Source: Flavobacteriales bacterium (GTDB lineage: Bacteria; Bacteroidota; Bacteroidia; Flavobacteriales; Flavobacteriaceae). Taken from it: a stretch of DNA of 7,046 nucleotides. The stretch lies in assembly GCA_027003085.1 (NCBI GenBank), contig JALWYR010000157.1, positions 1 to 7,046 on the forward strand, given 5' to 3'. The notes beneath the pieces were generated by a model. It searched no databases. It was not told the origin of the DNA and saw only the letters and a list, made by a program, of their open reading frames with translations. Shown piece by piece: positions 6,231-7,046 of this stretch. Both the position numbers and the translations under genes were made by a program. How positions within the stretch are numbered: the stretch's first letter is position 1; each line of letters begins with the position of its first letter.

Positions 6231-6238
6231 CAAAAGTA
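6231..6238 (-). promoter_or_regulatory. -7 element of the korAB promoter
   Basis: On the minus strand this reads TACTTTTG, an exact match to TAnnTTTG. Transcription would start near 6224, giving a leader of about 35 nt before the korA ATG at 6189. No TTTG is seen at the expected -33 spacing. The leader contains a short GC-rich palindrome (TCCC-TCGC-GGGGA on the plus strand, 6203-6215). The rest of 6239-6395 is AT-rich and shows no gene. Confidence 0.55.
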
Positions 6239-6395
6239 TAAATAAATCAAGCCGGTTTTATGATTTGTTGCAGATTTTTTCGTGTTTCCGGCAAAATTCG
6301 ATTTATATGAAAATCAACGGGTAATATTTGTTGAAATAACAAAATTACAGGCAGTATTTTTCGGGTATATCAATAATATGCGACCAACAAAGGCT

Positions 6396-6426
6396 TTCAA
6401 AAAACAAAGCGCCGCTCGGGCGCCTT
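6396..6426 (-). terminator. terminator of the tRNA-Gly/tRNA-Leu unit
   Basis: Arms GCGCC (6409-6413) and GGCGC (6419-6423) with loop GCTCG; on the minus strand the stem is followed by TTTGTTTTTTG. It lies about 30 nt beyond the tRNA-Leu 3' end and ends transcription before the korA promoter. A second small hairpin, ACCGG (6433-6437) / CCGGT (6447-6451) with a 9-nt loop, lies between it and the tRNA. Confidence 0.65.
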
Positions 6427-6455
6427 GATTCGACCGGCTCGAAAGACCGGTAAAG

Positions 6456-6541
6456 TACTCGGGGCGGGACTTGAACCCGCACGGGCATTACTGCCCATTG
6501 GATTTTAAGTCCAACGCGTCTACCAATTCCGCCACCCGAGC
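6456..6541 (-). tRNA. tRNA-Leu, anticodon UAA
   Basis: 86-nt class II tRNA. Acceptor GCTCGGG (6541-6535) pairs with CCCGAGT, giving a G-U pair at 1-72; discriminator A73. D-arm GCGG AATTGGTAGA CGC; anticodon stem TTGGA/TCCAA with loop CTTAAAA (anticodon at 6507-6505); long variable arm GGGCA-GTAA-TGCCC; T-stem GCGGG/CCCGC with loop TTCAAGT. The long variable arm and A73 are as expected for leucine. CCA is not encoded. Second gene of the tRNA unit, 32 nt after tRNA-Gly. Confidence 0.97.
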
Positions 6542-6573
6542 ACGTTAAGTCAAAAAGCTATACAAAAAAAAAG

Positions 6574-6646
<73 letters not shown>

Positions 6647-6657
6647 TTTTGCGATTG

Positions 6658-6689
6658 CAAATATATAAACTTTTTTATTTGCCGTCAAA
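6658..6689 (-). promoter_or_regulatory. Bacteroidota-type promoter of the tRNA unit
   Basis: Minus strand: TTTG (6689-6686), 20-bp spacer, TATATTTG (6665-6658). This fits the -33/-7 consensus TTTG-N19-21-TAnnTTTG exactly. Transcription would start near 6651, just before tRNA-Gly at 6646. It also supports assignment to the Bacteroidota. Confidence 0.85.
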
Positions 6690-6821
6690 TTTCGGGCGAA
6701 AAAATTTTTTATTCATTCACGCTCCGGTAAACGGAGTTGATATTGAGCGGTTTAGGTCGCGGAAATTTTTACAATGAAATAAAGGTAAGCGATATGATAA
6801 ATAGGATATATAAGCCCATTG

Positions 6822-6965
6822 TGTGCTCCGGCGCCCTCCGGTCGCCTTCGCGGCTCCACAAGCCTGCGGCTTCCACGGGCCGGCGCCTAAGGCCTCGCCT
6901 TGTCTTGTTCCGCACTCCGGGAGCCACCTTCGGCGTCTCCCTCCGTTCGCCGGGGAGCCCGGCCC
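6822..6965. repeat. GC-rich, hairpin-dense non-coding island
   Basis: A sharp switch from AT-rich DNA to GC-rich DNA (86 of 120 bases G/C at 6841-6960). It contains many small stem-loops and short repeats: CCGGCGCC at 6828-6835 and 6880-6887, GCC-TTCG-CGGC near 6844, GCC-TGC-GGC near 6862, and repeated CTCCG / CCTTCG words. On the minus strand two imperfect units of the form GTGGARGCCGC(g)ARGC follow each other. Short open frames cross it on both strands but have low-complexity Arg/Pro/Gly content and are not believable genes. Probable dispersed intergenic repeat (REP-like or mobile-element end); a structured RNA is possible. The preceding stretch, 6690-6821, is AT-rich with one small hairpin (CTCCG-GTAAA-CGGAG, 6722-6736) and no gene. 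Confidence 0.55.
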
Positions 6966-7046
6966 TTATCTTTTCAAACAACGACCGATTAACTTGAAAT
7001 CAACTCATAACTCAAAACTAACCGGGCCGGTCTCCCCGGCGAACGG
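6943..7046. repeat. 23-bp near-perfect inverted repeat at the right window edge
   Basis: Arm 6943-6965 and arm 7024-7046 are reverse complements with one mismatch, separated by 58 bp of AT-rich DNA. The first arm is the right end of the GC-rich island; the second runs up to the window edge, so the true inverted repeat may be longer and may be the start of an inverted copy of the island. Confidence 0.75.

Noticed and set aside
4387..6324. 645-codon open frame on the plus strand opposite korA
   Set aside because: Antisense shadow of a well-supported gene; its Phe/His/Gly-rich composition fits the complement of biased korA codons and no domain is recognisable.
6737..6997. Open frames on both strands in the GC-rich island
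   Set aside because: Composition is Arg/Pro/Ser/Gly-rich low complexity created by repeats, with no plausible start signal or domain.

Overview
The window looks like a chromosomal stretch from a member of the Bacteroidota. Three independent signs point there: a type IX secretion (T9SS) C-terminal sorting domain, promoters of the TTTG-N20-TAnnTTTG kind used by the Bacteroidota primary sigma factor, and a KorA protein with the gamma domain fused to its N-terminus followed at once by KorB. I do not assign a genus. All supported genes lie on the minus strand.

Right to left, in the direction of transcription: a GC-rich, hairpin-rich repeat island with an inverted repeat running to the window edge (6822-7046); a tRNA-Gly(GCC) / tRNA-Leu(UAA) pair behind a near-consensus promoter and ahead of a small terminator (6396-6689); the korAB operon for a 2-oxoacid (probably 2-oxoglutarate):ferredoxin oxidoreductase (3338-6189), closed by a strong terminator (3291-3318); then two tandem copies of a two-gene surface-protein cassette.

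Each cassette has a regulatory region with palindromic boxes, a secreted protein of unknown function (325 or 312 aa) and, 6 nt after its true or ancestral stop, a very small protein with a signal peptide and, in the complete copy, a T9SS sorting domain. The right cassette (copy B, 1626-3067) is complete except for an apparent 1-nt deletion removing the last five residues of its first gene. The left cassette (copy A, 1-1168) runs off the window. A 141-bp MITE-like element with perfect 16-bp terminal inverted repeats (1441-1581) sits between them.

The most interesting part is the cassette system. The first 130 residues of the large protein and the small T9SS protein are almost unchanged between copies, while the middle and C-terminus of the large protein have diverged strongly. 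Both copies carry the same unusual control block: a TGAGACAAA motif 21 bp from a GGGTGA-N6-TCACCC palindrome, with a second palindrome 54-65 bp further out. That suggests a co-regulated family of exported proteins with a fixed front and a diversifying rear, probably with more copies left of the window.
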